Positions 1 through 9,257 of a stretch of 52,161 bases of DNA are shown one piece after another (within the stretch, counting starts at the first letter, position 1; every line of letters begins with the position of its first letter). The stretch covers positions 1-52,161 of the forward strand of contig JAKVCU010000059.1 in NCBI GenBank assembly GCA_022448955.1. The letters are read 5' to 3'. The stretch is from Saprospiraceae bacterium. Its GTDB lineage: Bacteria; Bacteroidota; Bacteroidia; Chitinophagales; Saprospiraceae. Made by a program: the position numbers and the translations under genes. A model generated the notes under the pieces. The model saw only the letters and a list, made by a program, of their open reading frames with translations, made no database searches and was not told the origin of the DNA.

Positions 1-353
1 AGAACTATGGCGTCCGATTGGATCAGTTATTTAGCTCGCTAAACGCCTTCACAAATCGTTAGCCAAAACCCTACCTTTACCGGTAGGCAGGCTCAAATCG
101 TTGATTATCAGTTTGAATAAAATTTAAACACACTCTAAACTATTTATGGACAAAACCAACTGAAGAAGTAAATATCCAAATATGTTATAAAGCCTTCTAC
201 AGTTGGTTTTTCAGTTCAACTGTCCGGATTGATATTTGCCTCATCTCAACTTATATATCCTTTTTTAATCAAGATCGCCATAAAGGTATTTAAAAAGTCA
301 AAACGGTCAAGTTCATTTCATTCGTAATTTCTACACGGGGGGTAGTTACCAAA
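1..353. other. Intergenic region downstream of the haloperoxidase-like gene
   Basis: No coding frame is visible. The first 130 bases hold one copy of a 127-base repeat whose inverted partner lies near 8.94-9.07 kb. The remaining roughly 220 bases are AT-rich with no recognisable RNA or promoter. The downstream end of the minus-strand operon runs into this region, so the repeat lies 3' of that operon. Confidence 0.6.
4..130 (+). repeat. 127-base dispersed repeat, left copy of an inverted pair
   Basis: Hand alignment with the reverse complement of 8944-9070 gives about 110 identities over 127 positions with no gaps. It contains an internal dyad at 30-43 (six-base arms TTTAGC/GCTAAA, two-base centre) and a second weaker dyad around 70-87 (CCTACC/GGTAGG). 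In the other copy the outermost pair of the first dyad is C-G instead of T-A, a compensatory change that keeps the stem. No open frame lies inside. It could be a small non-autonomous mobile element or a structured 3' element. Confidence 0.85.
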
Positions 354-1682
354 CTAGTCTTTCAATTGTATATTTTCGACAATAAACTGGCCTACCTTAC
401 GCCCTTGGTCTACGCCATATTCAATAGCTGGTCGATAGTGAATACCTCCATATAGACGACTAATAGCAGCTTCCTCTGATGCAGCATAAAAGGAGGCAAA
501 AGAACGTGGTGGCAAACCAAATTTTACTTCCGTGCTATCAATGAAACTAAAGTCTGGACCATATAGATGAGTCAATGCAACTGCCGAAGCCGTTGAAATT
601 ACGCTATGACCACTCGTATGTTCAGGGAAAGGCGGTGTTTGTAAAAGTGGAAGCCACTCTTGATCAATATACTGATTGATCACTGTTTCTGGTCTAATCA
701 GGCTACTCCTATACTTTTCATCCCAGCAACTAATAAAAGCATCAAACAATGAAATAGAAACCATGGTATAGGCTTGAGCCGTTTCATAGATATCAGAATC
801 TTCATTGCGAGAAGCAATTTGAGTAATACCCATCCAATGCCCACCTGGAGATATCTTCTTTGTCGCGAACATAATATGCCCTTTCACATTCGAAACGAAT
901 GGATTACAGTCCCAGAACTTTGCTATTTCGATATGCTCCTCTTTTGCCTTGGCTACTGCATCATATACTTCCATCAATTCCTTATGGAATTGGCTACCTT
1001 CTTCTAAGTTAAATGTTGTAGGAGGTAAGGGCACAAATTGAGTGGCAGAGTCTAAGACTAATGGACGAATTTTATTCCAATGAGGCTCAATTCCATCCAT
1101 ATAATCTGGTGGCGTAGGTGCCCAGCGAGATGGATCTTCTGAGATGGAGTATTTTGGAAAAGAACGAGTTTGGTTATAATTATCACCATTTGCCCATTCA
1201 ATAATCGCTTTAGCCATGGTATTGCCATAGGCTATCGAGCGTTCATAAACATCTATTGGAATACCAATGGCTTTAAATTCTGCTTGTATTTCGCTTTGGA
1301 ACACCTCTAATTTAGGGATAGAAAATACGAAGTGTTTACTGGTTTCCAAGAAAGCTTGAATACTTGCAAGGCCCATCGCGTAATCTTTTCCAGCTTCTAG
1401 TTTTGGAACTTGATTTAGGTCTCTAAGTTGTCCTACTAAAGAGGTATAGTCTGTATTTTCACTTGCTAGAACTTCATAAGCAGCAATACATGGATACACA
1501 TAGTTCCTACTCGCCACTGGTGGCGAGAATATATCATGTACAATAACATCTGTAAGACGATCTACCGAACGATGCAAAAATGCTGGATGAAGTGCATCTT
1601 CTTTATAGTTGGGGTTAAGCTTTTCGCTTTGACAGCTAAAAGATATGATCGACCATATCAATACGCTCCATAATCCCTTCAT
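354..1682 (-). CDS. Vanadium-dependent haloperoxidase-like (PAP2 superfamily) lipoprotein
   Basis: This is a 442-residue exported lipoprotein with a hydrophobic signal ending at Cys17. The full vanadate/phosphate-binding triad of the PAP2/vanadium haloperoxidase superfamily is visible: Lys323 with six residues before Arg330-Pro331, the TSGH motif at 356-359, and Ser408-Arg409 followed five residues later by His415. In characterised vanadium haloperoxidases the last His ligates vanadate and the His of the (P/T)SGH motif is the acid-base. Length is in the range of single-domain bacterial members. It is the last gene of a tight operon, starting three bases after the stop of the upstream FG-GAP/ASPIC gene. 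Family assignment is firm. Whether it is a haloperoxidase or an acid phosphatase cannot be told from motifs alone. Confidence 0.88.
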   Translation of the reverse strand: MKGLWSVLIWSIISFSCQSEKLNPNYKEDALHPAFLHRSVDRLTDVIVHDIFSPPVASRNYVYPCIAAYEVLASENTDYTSLVGQLRDLNQVPKLEAGKDYAMGLASIQAFLETSKHFVFSIPKLEVFQSEIQAEFKAIGIPIDVYERSIAYGNTMAKAIIEWANGDNYNQTRSFPKYSISEDPSRWAPTPPDYMDGIEPHWNKIRPLVLDSATQFVPLPPTTFNLEEGSQFHKELMEVYDAVAKAKEEHIEIAKFWDCNPFVSNVKGHIMFATKKISPGGHWMGITQIASRNEDSDIYETAQAYTMVSISLFDAFISCWDEKYRSSLIRPETVINQYIDQEWLPLLQTPPFPEHTSGHSVISTASAVALTHLYGPDFSFIDSTEVKFGLPPRSFASFYAASEEAAISRLYGGIHYRPAIEYGVDQGRKVGQFIVENIQLKD

Positions 1683-1685
1683 AAT

Positions 1686-4600
1686 CTATTCCTTTAAAAG
1701 GTATTGAAAATCATTATTACAACGAATTAGATAACGGTTATTACCTAAAGGAAGAATACCTCTAGTATTAAGCTGTTGGGGTAATGGCAATGCTTGATAG
1801 GCTTTAAAGTTGCCTTCATTAGCATCAAAAGCATCAAATTTGCCTCCACTATTAGCTACATTTTGTCCCAATTCCGTTAAATATTCTTTGTAATTACCTA
1901 CAAATAATAATTGACCTTGTTCGTTCATCACCATACCTTGGATAGGGCTCCATTGAGCCTCATTAGGTAAGGCCTTGGCAATATATCCCTCTCCTTCTGA
2001 CAAATAAATCATGGAACGCAGCTCGTTAATTTGTTTGCGCTCAACAATTTCTTCCTTTTTCACGAGTTCTATACCCTCAATACCTGTTACTGCTGTATAC
2101 TTGGAATAATTAGTAAATTGTTTACGTACCAAGGGGACCTGAGCAGCCAATTCATCCAAAGACATAAATGGCATATTTTTAGAGAAGTAGTGATGGAATA
2201 TTAAGGGTTCCGTTTGTCCATTCTTATCGGCATCCATAATATAGAGCTGAATAGGTTTTTCAGCAGAAGCTTTCCATTTAATATTTTTACCAGCATTCCC
2301 AGCAATAATATCCAGACGGCCATCTTGATTCAAATCCTCTAATAGGATGGTATTCCAAAGTCCAGCACTATTCCCAAACCCTAGATTCTTTGATTGATAT
2401 TCCAAGTTACCGCCACCTTGATTCACTAAAACACAAATAGGCATCCAATCACCACACATGACTAGATCCAGATCATCATCACCATCGATATCTGCCCATT
2501 GGCTATCTGTAATCATTCCATAACGTTCCTTCTTTACTAGATCTAGGCCAAGGCCTTGTTTATTCTTCAAGACAAAGCTAAACGGTGAAAGGCCATAAGA
2601 GCCAGGTATAGAACGTGCTCCAATGAATAAATCCTCATATCCATCTTTATCAAAATCACCAATAGCGATAGAACTACCATTCGTATGGGGAAGCGAAATG
2701 GGTAAACGCTTTAGATTACCTTTTCCATCATTCAGATAAAGGCGATCTTCTAATGCTTTATTGAGTTCTCTTTCATCATTGCCCCCACTAACTACATACA
2801 AATCGAGATCACCATCTTTATCAAAATCAATGACTGCTGCTGCCACATCTTCATACTTGGAATCACGCTGAAAATCTTCGCTTGCCGCCTGTTCTTTAAA
2901 CTTCCCGTTTTTTTGAAGGAGGATTCTTGGTGCTTGATATCTAGCACCTCCAATGTATAAATCTTTTTGACCATCTTGATCAAAATCGGCATATAAGACA
3001 GCTGGCCCTTCTTTTGAAAGTAACTCTGGGATCAATTTATCCGCATTATAATCTTCAAATTTATTCTCTTCATGTCTAATCGGAAGAGCTGAAATTTTAG
3101 ATATATCTAAGGAAGAAGCTTGAAAAGCGTAAGGTGTTGTATTGGAAGATTTTTGAAGTTTCGTATAGGTATTAATCGCCATATTTTTTAGTACTTCCTT
3201 GCTATGGTCAGGCCAAATAATTACCGCAGAATCCACTGCTTCTTCTTTTCCTATACCGAAGAATAAGGTATGGCTACTAGAAGACTGAAAGCCCTTTGTA
3301 GTCACATAATGCTTCTTCTGTTTTTTCCCAGCATAATGAACTTCTACAATAGTTCCTTTTACACTTGGAGTACCATTTGCGGAAGCAAAAGAGAACCCTA
3401 TATAATTCCCCTTTGTGCTACTCGTATTTTCAAGTAAAGTCGCATCTGCATCAATATTATTGATAACAATATCCAGGTCGCCATCTTGATCAAAATCAGC
3501 ATAAGCTGCTCCATTAGAGAAGCTAGGTGTTCCAAATTTTGCTTTATCCATCGATGAGAACTCTAGTGCTCCATCTTGTAAAAAAAGAACGTTTGGCAAC
3601 TTCTGAGCAGGCATCAATTTTAAGAATTCATCCAACTCTGCCTGGGTAATTTCCTGATTAGGCTTATTACTTCTTTTATTGACGAAGTTGATATAATCCA
3701 AATCATTTGGACGTTTCACAATACCATTAGTGATAAAAATATCAACTTGTTCATTATTATCAAAGTCTTGTAAAAGCACTGACCAACTCCAATCTGTGGC
3801 ATAAGTATTCGTCATCAAAGCCAAATCAGAAAACTGATTGGCAGTGCGCTGAATTTGCAGATGATTACGTGCATACTGATCTTCAAAGCCAAGATCTTTT
3901 CTAATCGCAAATACTTGATCCGTATCTTCCCCACCAGATCTTAATGCCACCTCTTCATCATAAGGAAGCATATCGGTAGTGAAAATATCTTGCAAACCAT
4001 CACCATTGATATCAGCAATATCTACACTCATCGTAAACTTAGAACTATGCCCTAATAAAGAAGGCATTGATTCCGTAAAGGTCTTATCACCATTATTGAT
4101 ATAGATATAATCATTTTCATGAAAATCATTTCCCACATAAATATCAGCCCATCCATCATGGTTGATATCGACGGTCATGATTCCGAGGCCATAGCCCAAT
4201 GCACTACTATAGATACCGGCCTGAGCGGTAACATCGACAAATGTAGCTTCACTTTCGTTCAAACGATTTTCAAATAGACGATCACCAGCGAGATCATCTT
4301 TTTCTTTTCTTTTGGAGGCTTTGCCATAACTACTTACCGAGTGCACAGAGTGATTCAACAAGTACATATCTAAATCGCCATCACGATCATAATCAAAGAA
4401 TGATGCTTGGGTAGAATAGCCTGAGAAATCTAGGCCAAACTGTTGGGATGACTCTGTGAAAGTACCATCTCCTTTATTGATATAAAGCAAATTATGTGTA
4501 CCAGCTTCTGAAATCGGAGCAGCTTTACAAATGTAAATATCCAAATGACCATCACCATTGACATCATCCATACTAACGCCAGTTGACCAATTTGTCATAG

Positions 4601-4943
4601 CAGCTATACCACTGCTTGTAGTAATATCCTCAAACTGCAATCCACCTTTATTCAAATACAGCTTATCTGAAGTTTGATTTGCGCTAAGCAAAATATCCTC
4701 TAGTCCATCATTATTGACATCACCTACTGCGACACCACCACCATTGTAATAATATAGGTATTCTAAAATATTAAGCTGCAGGCTAGGACTCAGCTGGTTG
4801 TTGAAATCAAGGCCTGTTTCTGCTTTCGTCTTTTCTACAAAAACACTTGATTTAGTAATTTCTCCTGGTGTTTTTTGCTCTGCTTGACAGCCAATCAGTA
4901 AGCACAAAATAGCCAAAGCAGGATAGATATATTTAATTTGCAT
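1686..4943 (-). CDS. FG-GAP/VCBS repeat and ASPIC/UnbV domain lipoprotein (paralogue 1)
   Basis: A 1085-residue lipoprotein with lipidated Cys19 followed by an acidic stretch. Seven FG-GAP/VCBS calcium-loop motifs of the form DxDxDGxxD lie in the N-terminal half, an ASPIC/UnbV domain sits at about residues 510-585, and a second set of such motifs follows. The sixth motif (DFDNNEQVD) has lost the glycine, and the expected fourteenth near the C-terminus is degenerate (MNEQGQLLFVGN). This suggests two seven-bladed beta-propellers joined by the ASPIC domain. It is probably anchored on the outer-membrane surface. The ligand is unknown; CRTAC1-like relatives are often assigned carbohydrate or protein binding, without proof. 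It is 30 bases downstream of paralogue 2 and 3 bases upstream of the haloperoxidase-like gene, so it is co-transcribed. Confidence 0.9.
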   Translation of the reverse strand: MQIKYIYPALAILCLLIGCQAEQKTPGEITKSSVFVEKTKAETGLDFNNQLSPSLQLNILEYLYYYNGGGVAVGDVNNDGLEDILLSANQTSDKLYLNKGGLQFEDITTSSGIAAMTNWSTGVSMDDVNGDGHLDIYICKAAPISEAGTHNLLYINKGDGTFTESSQQFGLDFSGYSTQASFFDYDRDGDLDMYLLNHSVHSVSSYGKASKRKEKDDLAGDRLFENRLNESEATFVDVTAQAGIYSSALGYGLGIMTVDINHDGWADIYVGNDFHENDYIYINNGDKTFTESMPSLLGHSSKFTMSVDIADINGDGLQDIFTTDMLPYDEEVALRSGGEDTDQVFAIRKDLGFEDQYARNHLQIQRTANQFSDLALMTNTYATDWSWSVLLQDFDNNEQVDIFITNGIVKRPNDLDYINFVNKRSNKPNQEITQAELDEFLKLMPAQKLPNVLFLQDGALEFSSMDKAKFGTPSFSNGAAYADFDQDGDLDIVINNIDADATLLENTSSTKGNYIGFSFASANGTPSVKGTIVEVHYAGKKQKKHYVTTKGFQSSSSHTLFFGIGKEEAVDSAVIIWPDHSKEVLKNMAINTYTKLQKSSNTTPYAFQASSLDISKISALPIRHEENKFEDYNADKLIPELLSKEGPAVLYADFDQDGQKDLYIGGARYQAPRILLQKNGKFKEQAASEDFQRDSKYEDVAAAVIDFDKDGDLDLYVVSGGNDERELNKALEDRLYLNDGKGNLKRLPISLPHTNGSSIAIGDFDKDGYEDLFIGARSIPGSYGLSPFSFVLKNKQGLGLDLVKKERYGMITDSQWADIDGDDDLDLVMCGDWMPICVLVNQGGGNLEYQSKNLGFGNSAGLWNTILLEDLNQDGRLDIIAGNAGKNIKWKASAEKPIQLYIMDADKNGQTEPLIFHHYFSKNMPFMSLDELAAQVPLVRKQFTNYSKYTAVTGIEGIELVKKEEIVERKQINELRSMIYLSEGEGYIAKALPNEAQWSPIQGMVMNEQGQLLFVGNYKEYLTELGQNVANSGGKFDAFDANEGNFKAYQALPLPQQLNTRGILPLGNNRYLIRCNNDFQYLLKE

Positions 4944-4973
4944 ACTAGTCTGTTTATTTATGCCTTTCCTCTT

Positions 4974-7900
4974 TTAATTAAAAGAGAAAGCAGCCAAAGT
5001 ATCTCTACTTCTATTGATCAAAACCATACCATCCATTAAGATGATATCTCTTACTTCTCCCTTTACCCGAAAACCACTTTTCTCCTTAGCAAACTCAAAC
5101 TGATTATCGCCTTTATTTTCTAAATAATGTCCATAACTGGCATCATAAATCCCCATTTCAGGAACTACATAAAACAAGTTTCCACCAAGCAATACATCTT
5201 GATCACCATCCTGATCGAAATCATGTGCTTGAATAGCATAGTTAGGACTAAACTGAACTTCCTCAGGAAGCGCTACTCCTTGAAACTTAAATTGGCCCTC
5301 ATTAATCAAAAGTACTGTCTGCAATTGATTTGCTTCTAAGACATTGGCACTCGCTAGTTCCTCTTCCGTAAAAATAGCTGTGATATCAGCTTGTTTGAAG
5401 GACTTAAAGTCAGGAAAGCGTTTTTGCAGTTTCTTAATTTGATCAATCAAATTATGGCGAAGTGCGTAAGGATAATCCTTACCGTCCTCTGCTTGGAACG
5501 TCATGATCCCTTCTAACATGCCATTATTATCATAATCAGAACAGAAAAGCTTGATCGGGCGATCTGCCGATGCTTTAAAGCGGCTATTTTTACCAAGGTT
5601 GCCCACCATCATATCCAAATCACCATCCTGGTCAGCATCAAATAATTCGATAGTATTCCACCAACCTTTTAAAGGAATATTAGCAGATAAATTGGTCTTT
5701 TTTAGTAGTCCATTCTCCCCTTTAAAAATGCTCACTGCCATAAATTCACCAACAACTACCAAATCCATCTGTCCATCCTGATCTAGGTCAGCAAATTTAG
5801 CATCCGTAACCATGCCGATGTTTTCTAAGCCGGGGCATATATCAGCAGTGGCTTCGGTGAAGTTGCCTTGTCCATCGTTCAGTAAAATATAAGCAGAACA
5901 AGTGGCCCCAAAGCGGCCTACCTTGATACGCTCTCCGACAAATAAATCTTGATCGCCATCATTATCAATATCTGCATGTGCTACTGCACCGGTACTTACC
6001 TTATGCTCTTCGCTAGGCAATTTTTTATTCACAAGGCTAAAATTACCTTGTCCGTCATTTGCTAATAGATGATCATAATAGTACTCTGAGTACTCAGACA
6101 ATTCTACTCCACCACTGGCCAAATACAAGTCCAAATCACCATCATTATCCATATCAAATAATAAGGCTTGAACATGTTCAGCCTCTTTTAAACTGGCTAA
6201 ATCTTTCCCTACTTCTTTTTCATCGAACAGCCCACTTCCTTTGTTGATGAAGATATTGGCTATGCTACCCTTTGCTCCTGGAAAAATGAGGTCTTCTTGG
6301 CCATCGCCATTGATATCACCCTTAGCAGCCTGGCCACCTTCATTACTACGCATGTGATAAATCAAGCGTTCTCTATTAAAATCAGAGTAGTTATTTTCTT
6401 TTTTGGTATAGTCAAATGGTGCATCCACTTGCGTAAAAACAAGCGCCTTATCATTCGCTTTTTCGGTGTTTTCTTCTGCTTCTTGCTCCCTAAGCGTAAT
6501 CGTTTGATTGGTTGGTACAGCTTCTAGCTGACTCACCTTTCCTGATGGCCAAATAATTTTCACATCTACGCTAGTCGCATTGCCCACCCCTATATTGGGT
6601 CGAAAATCAATACTTGATTGAAAACCTCTAGTTGGAATGTTTTCATAAACAAATTGGCGATCGCCATCCGTTACTACCACTCTAGAACCAATCCCGAAGT
6701 AATTCGAACCAGAGGCCTCTAATTGCAGTTTTAAATAATTTGCAGAACTAGATTTCAAGGTGTTTTCATAGACAAAACAAGGCATATTGATATTGTTCAC
6801 CACCAAATCCATATCGCCATCATTATCTAGGTCACCATAAGCAGAGCCATTAGAGAAACTAGGCTCTTGCAATCCACTTTCGTTAAATGGCTTAAATTCA
6901 AGGCCATCCATATTTTTAAAAGCATGATTTTCTACCTTGTTAGAAGGGATGATATCCACTAATTCTTTATAATTCACGCCATCATCTTGGATAATGGACT
7001 TCATTACAGCCTCATTAGAAATATACTGTAAATAATCTTGATCAGTGAGGTCTTTATAAATACCATTCGCTACGAATAGATCTTTATAACCATCGTTATC
7101 CATATCAAAGAATAAGGCTCCCCAGCTCCAATCTGTTGCCTCTACCCCAGCCAAACGCGATACTTCACTAAAGGTATCATCTCCATTGTTGCGGTGTAGG
7201 ACATTACGCGTAAACTGATGGTGATAACCATTTTTGACATTGTATTGGTATTTATTCCAAGTTTCGAAGGTAGTAACTGACTTTAAGCGTTCATAATCAG
7301 AAGGAAGCATTTCTGTAACAAATAAATCTGGATTACCATCATTATTGATATCTGCGGCATCTGCCCCCATTGATGCACCACTGATCGAAGTCATTTGATT
7401 GGTCAAGTCTTCTTCGAAAGTACCATCTTGTTGATTAAGGTAGAGGTAATCTCGCTCAAAAAAGTCATTGGAAATGAAAATATCTAACCAAGAATCATTA
7501 TTGAAATCACTTACCGTTACACCCAGTCCAAAACCGATGACACTTCCATAAATACCAGCCTGTTCGCTTACATCTACAAATTGGCCATCGCGGTTTTCCA
7601 TTAGTTTATCACCACCTAATTCATCTCTTTTTGGTCGTTCGTTTTTACGTAAGTTAAAACTCCCAATGGCTTGGTAAGAGTTATTCAGAATGTACACATC
7701 TAAATCGCCATCTTTATCATAATCAAAAAAAGCGGCATGTGTAGAGAAGCCTTTATCATTTAGGTTGTATTTGGCGGCAGCTTCTTCGAATTGAACACCA
7801 TTTACTTCACTCCCTTTATTGATAAAAAGCTCATTTTCTTTATTATCCCCTTTGATATCGCCTGAGTTACAAACATAAATATCCAACCAGCCATCATTAT

Positions 7901-8285
7901 TAATATCAACGAAAGTAACACCTGTTGACCATGCCTTCTGACCGCTTACGCCTGCTTGCTCAGTGATATCTTCGAAGGTCAAGTTTCCTTTATTTAGGTA
8001 TAGCTTATTAGAAGATTGATTAGAAACCATATAGATATCAATGAGTCCATCATTATTGATATCACCTAGTGCTACGCCACCACCATTATAGAAGTTTCTG
8101 TATTTATATACATTAAAATCCATGGTAGACACTAAGTCATTAGAGAAGTTAACTCCTATTTTTTCATTATCTAACAAACGAAACAATGGGCTACCTTCAT
8201 TGCTTGGCTCTTGTTCGTTATTGCAAGAAATTAAGGCAATACCTAGGAGTAAGGTGCCTAGATACTGAATAATATGTTTCATCAA
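4974..8285 (-). CDS. FG-GAP/VCBS repeat and ASPIC/UnbV domain lipoprotein (paralogue 2)
   Basis: A 1103-residue lipoprotein with Cys21 following a hydrophobic signal. I count fourteen DxDxDG-type loops: seven before and seven after an ASPIC/UnbV domain at about residues 515-590. The last loop (DFDQDGDQD) lies close to the C-terminus, so the second propeller appears complete, unlike paralogue 1. The thirteenth loop ends in Glu rather than Asp, as it does in paralogue 3. The N-terminal segment around YRNFYNGGGVALGDI is almost the same as in paralogue 3, so 2 and 3 are closer to each other than to 1. It is second in the operon, 10 bases after the small lipoprotein gene. Function is unknown beyond probable calcium-stabilised surface binding. 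Confidence 0.9.
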   Translation of the reverse strand: MMKHIIQYLGTLLLGIALISCNNEQEPSNEGSPLFRLLDNEKIGVNFSNDLVSTMDFNVYKYRNFYNGGGVALGDINNDGLIDIYMVSNQSSNKLYLNKGNLTFEDITEQAGVSGQKAWSTGVTFVDINNDGWLDIYVCNSGDIKGDNKENELFINKGSEVNGVQFEEAAAKYNLNDKGFSTHAAFFDYDKDGDLDVYILNNSYQAIGSFNLRKNERPKRDELGGDKLMENRDGQFVDVSEQAGIYGSVIGFGLGVTVSDFNNDSWLDIFISNDFFERDYLYLNQQDGTFEEDLTNQMTSISGASMGADAADINNDGNPDLFVTEMLPSDYERLKSVTTFETWNKYQYNVKNGYHHQFTRNVLHRNNGDDTFSEVSRLAGVEATDWSWGALFFDMDNDGYKDLFVANGIYKDLTDQDYLQYISNEAVMKSIIQDDGVNYKELVDIIPSNKVENHAFKNMDGLEFKPFNESGLQEPSFSNGSAYGDLDNDGDMDLVVNNINMPCFVYENTLKSSSANYLKLQLEASGSNYFGIGSRVVVTDGDRQFVYENIPTRGFQSSIDFRPNIGVGNATSVDVKIIWPSGKVSQLEAVPTNQTITLREQEAEENTEKANDKALVFTQVDAPFDYTKKENNYSDFNRERLIYHMRSNEGGQAAKGDINGDGQEDLIFPGAKGSIANIFINKGSGLFDEKEVGKDLASLKEAEHVQALLFDMDNDGDLDLYLASGGVELSEYSEYYYDHLLANDGQGNFSLVNKKLPSEEHKVSTGAVAHADIDNDGDQDLFVGERIKVGRFGATCSAYILLNDGQGNFTEATADICPGLENIGMVTDAKFADLDQDGQMDLVVVGEFMAVSIFKGENGLLKKTNLSANIPLKGWWNTIELFDADQDGDLDMMVGNLGKNSRFKASADRPIKLFCSDYDNNGMLEGIMTFQAEDGKDYPYALRHNLIDQIKKLQKRFPDFKSFKQADITAIFTEEELASANVLEANQLQTVLLINEGQFKFQGVALPEEVQFSPNYAIQAHDFDQDGDQDVLLGGNLFYVVPEMGIYDASYGHYLENKGDNQFEFAKEKSGFRVKGEVRDIILMDGMVLINRSRDTLAAFSFN

Positions 8286-8295
8286 GATTGTTGTT

Positions 8296-8880
8296 TTATT
8301 TATTTAACAAATCGGAATGTCTCAAATCTGTAATTTTCGCCATTACATCTTTATCCCCCAATGGATACATAACGATCTGGCGATTTCCATCTACTTTAGC
8401 AAATGCTTTCGTTTGTTCATTAATATCAATTTCCAAAAAGTCATTACCAGGATAAGCTTGGGAGAAATGTATTTTTAATGCCTCCATTAGTTGATCTGAC
8501 TGATAGATTTCATTCCAAGGAGACCATTTGATGTAATTCATTTTCATTTCCATACCGTGCATAATCTTGTCTTCATCAAAGATACCGTAAAAGAGCATTT
8601 CTACTTTTTCTGAATTTTGAGAGGTAGAATCAAGGGTTAGAATATATTTGGCGTATTTATTCCCGGGTCCCTGGGCTACCAGTTTTTGTTTATTCAATTG
8701 CCAACAATGATCATAAAATTCTTTCCGAGTTTGGCCCATTTTCAATCCCAAGATCAAATCTTCATGAATAACCCCAGATTTGATTTCTTCTTTTACGATT
8801 TGTGAGTACTCTGATTCACAAGCACTAGCTCCTAAACATAAAATTAATAAAAAGAAAATCTGCTTTACCACTACTTCCAT
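8296..8880 (-). CDS. Uncharacterised small lipoprotein
   Basis: A 194-residue protein with a hydrophobic signal and lipobox ending GASAC at Cys21, followed by ESE, compatible with export to the outer membrane. I recognise no domain. It has a segment LGLKMGQTRKEFYDHCW that resembles the opening of small conserved lipoproteins with a beta-rich fold, but this is only an impression. It is the first gene of the four-gene operon with the two FG-GAP/ASPIC genes and the haloperoxidase-like gene. The start used is the ATG; a GTG three codons in would give a shorter n-region. Being first in the operon suggests a dedicated accessory role for the downstream proteins. Confidence 0.72.
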   Translation of the reverse strand: MEVVVKQIFFLLILCLGASACESEYSQIVKEEIKSGVIHEDLILGLKMGQTRKEFYDHCWQLNKQKLVAQGPGNKYAKYILTLDSTSQNSEKVEMLFYGIFDEDKIMHGMEMKMNYIKWSPWNEIYQSDQLMEALKIHFSQAYPGNDFLEIDINEQTKAFAKVDGNRQIVMYPLGDKDVMAKITDLRHSDLLNK

Positions 8881-9257
8881 AATTCTAAGATTTTTTAATT
8901 ATTTCTATGGTTTTATGTTATACGTTAATAAATTTTAAGCGAATGTTTAAATTTTATTCAAACTGATAACCAGCGATTTGCGTCTACCTGCCCGTAAAGG
9001 TAGGGTTTTGGCTAAGGCTATGTGATGGAACTTAGCGAGCTAAGTAACTGATCCAATCAGACGCCATAATTTTCAAAACATTGGTTTTTAGGCAATAGAA
9101 AATTTAAACAGACTCGAAGTAAGCACAAAAAATTATATGGCTTTCTCTTTTTTTACCAAAATATTGAGAACCATTAGACTAATAGAAAAGTCGGAGCCTC
9201 CATTTGGTGAAATATTAAAAGAAATGCGTTCACATAATGGCTCTATAACCTAATGGA
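8881..9257. other. Intergenic region splitting the FG-GAP/ASPIC locus
   Basis: This 377-base gap separates the downstream four-gene operon from the third FG-GAP/ASPIC gene. It holds the right copy of the 127-base inverted repeat. About 30 bases beyond the repeat, at 9100-9115, a short copy of the repeat's AT-rich terminal motif AAAATTTAAACA appears again, in the opposite orientation. I see no open frame. The promoter of the four-gene operon should lie here, but I find no clear TAnnTTTG element close to 8880. Confidence 0.55.
8944..9070 (-). repeat. 127-base dispersed repeat, right copy of an inverted pair
   Basis: It is the reverse complement of 4-130 with about 17 substitutions and no gaps. 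The dyad at 9031-9044 has arms CTTAGC/GCTAAG. Relative to the left copy both outer bases changed together, which keeps the pairing. The two copies bracket exactly the four-gene minus-strand operon (354-8880). Confidence 0.85.

Noticed and set aside
4-9070. An intact insertion sequence or transposon formed by the inverted repeats
   Set aside because: No transposase or recombinase lies between or beside the copies, and target duplications cannot be seen, so only a repeat pair is claimed.
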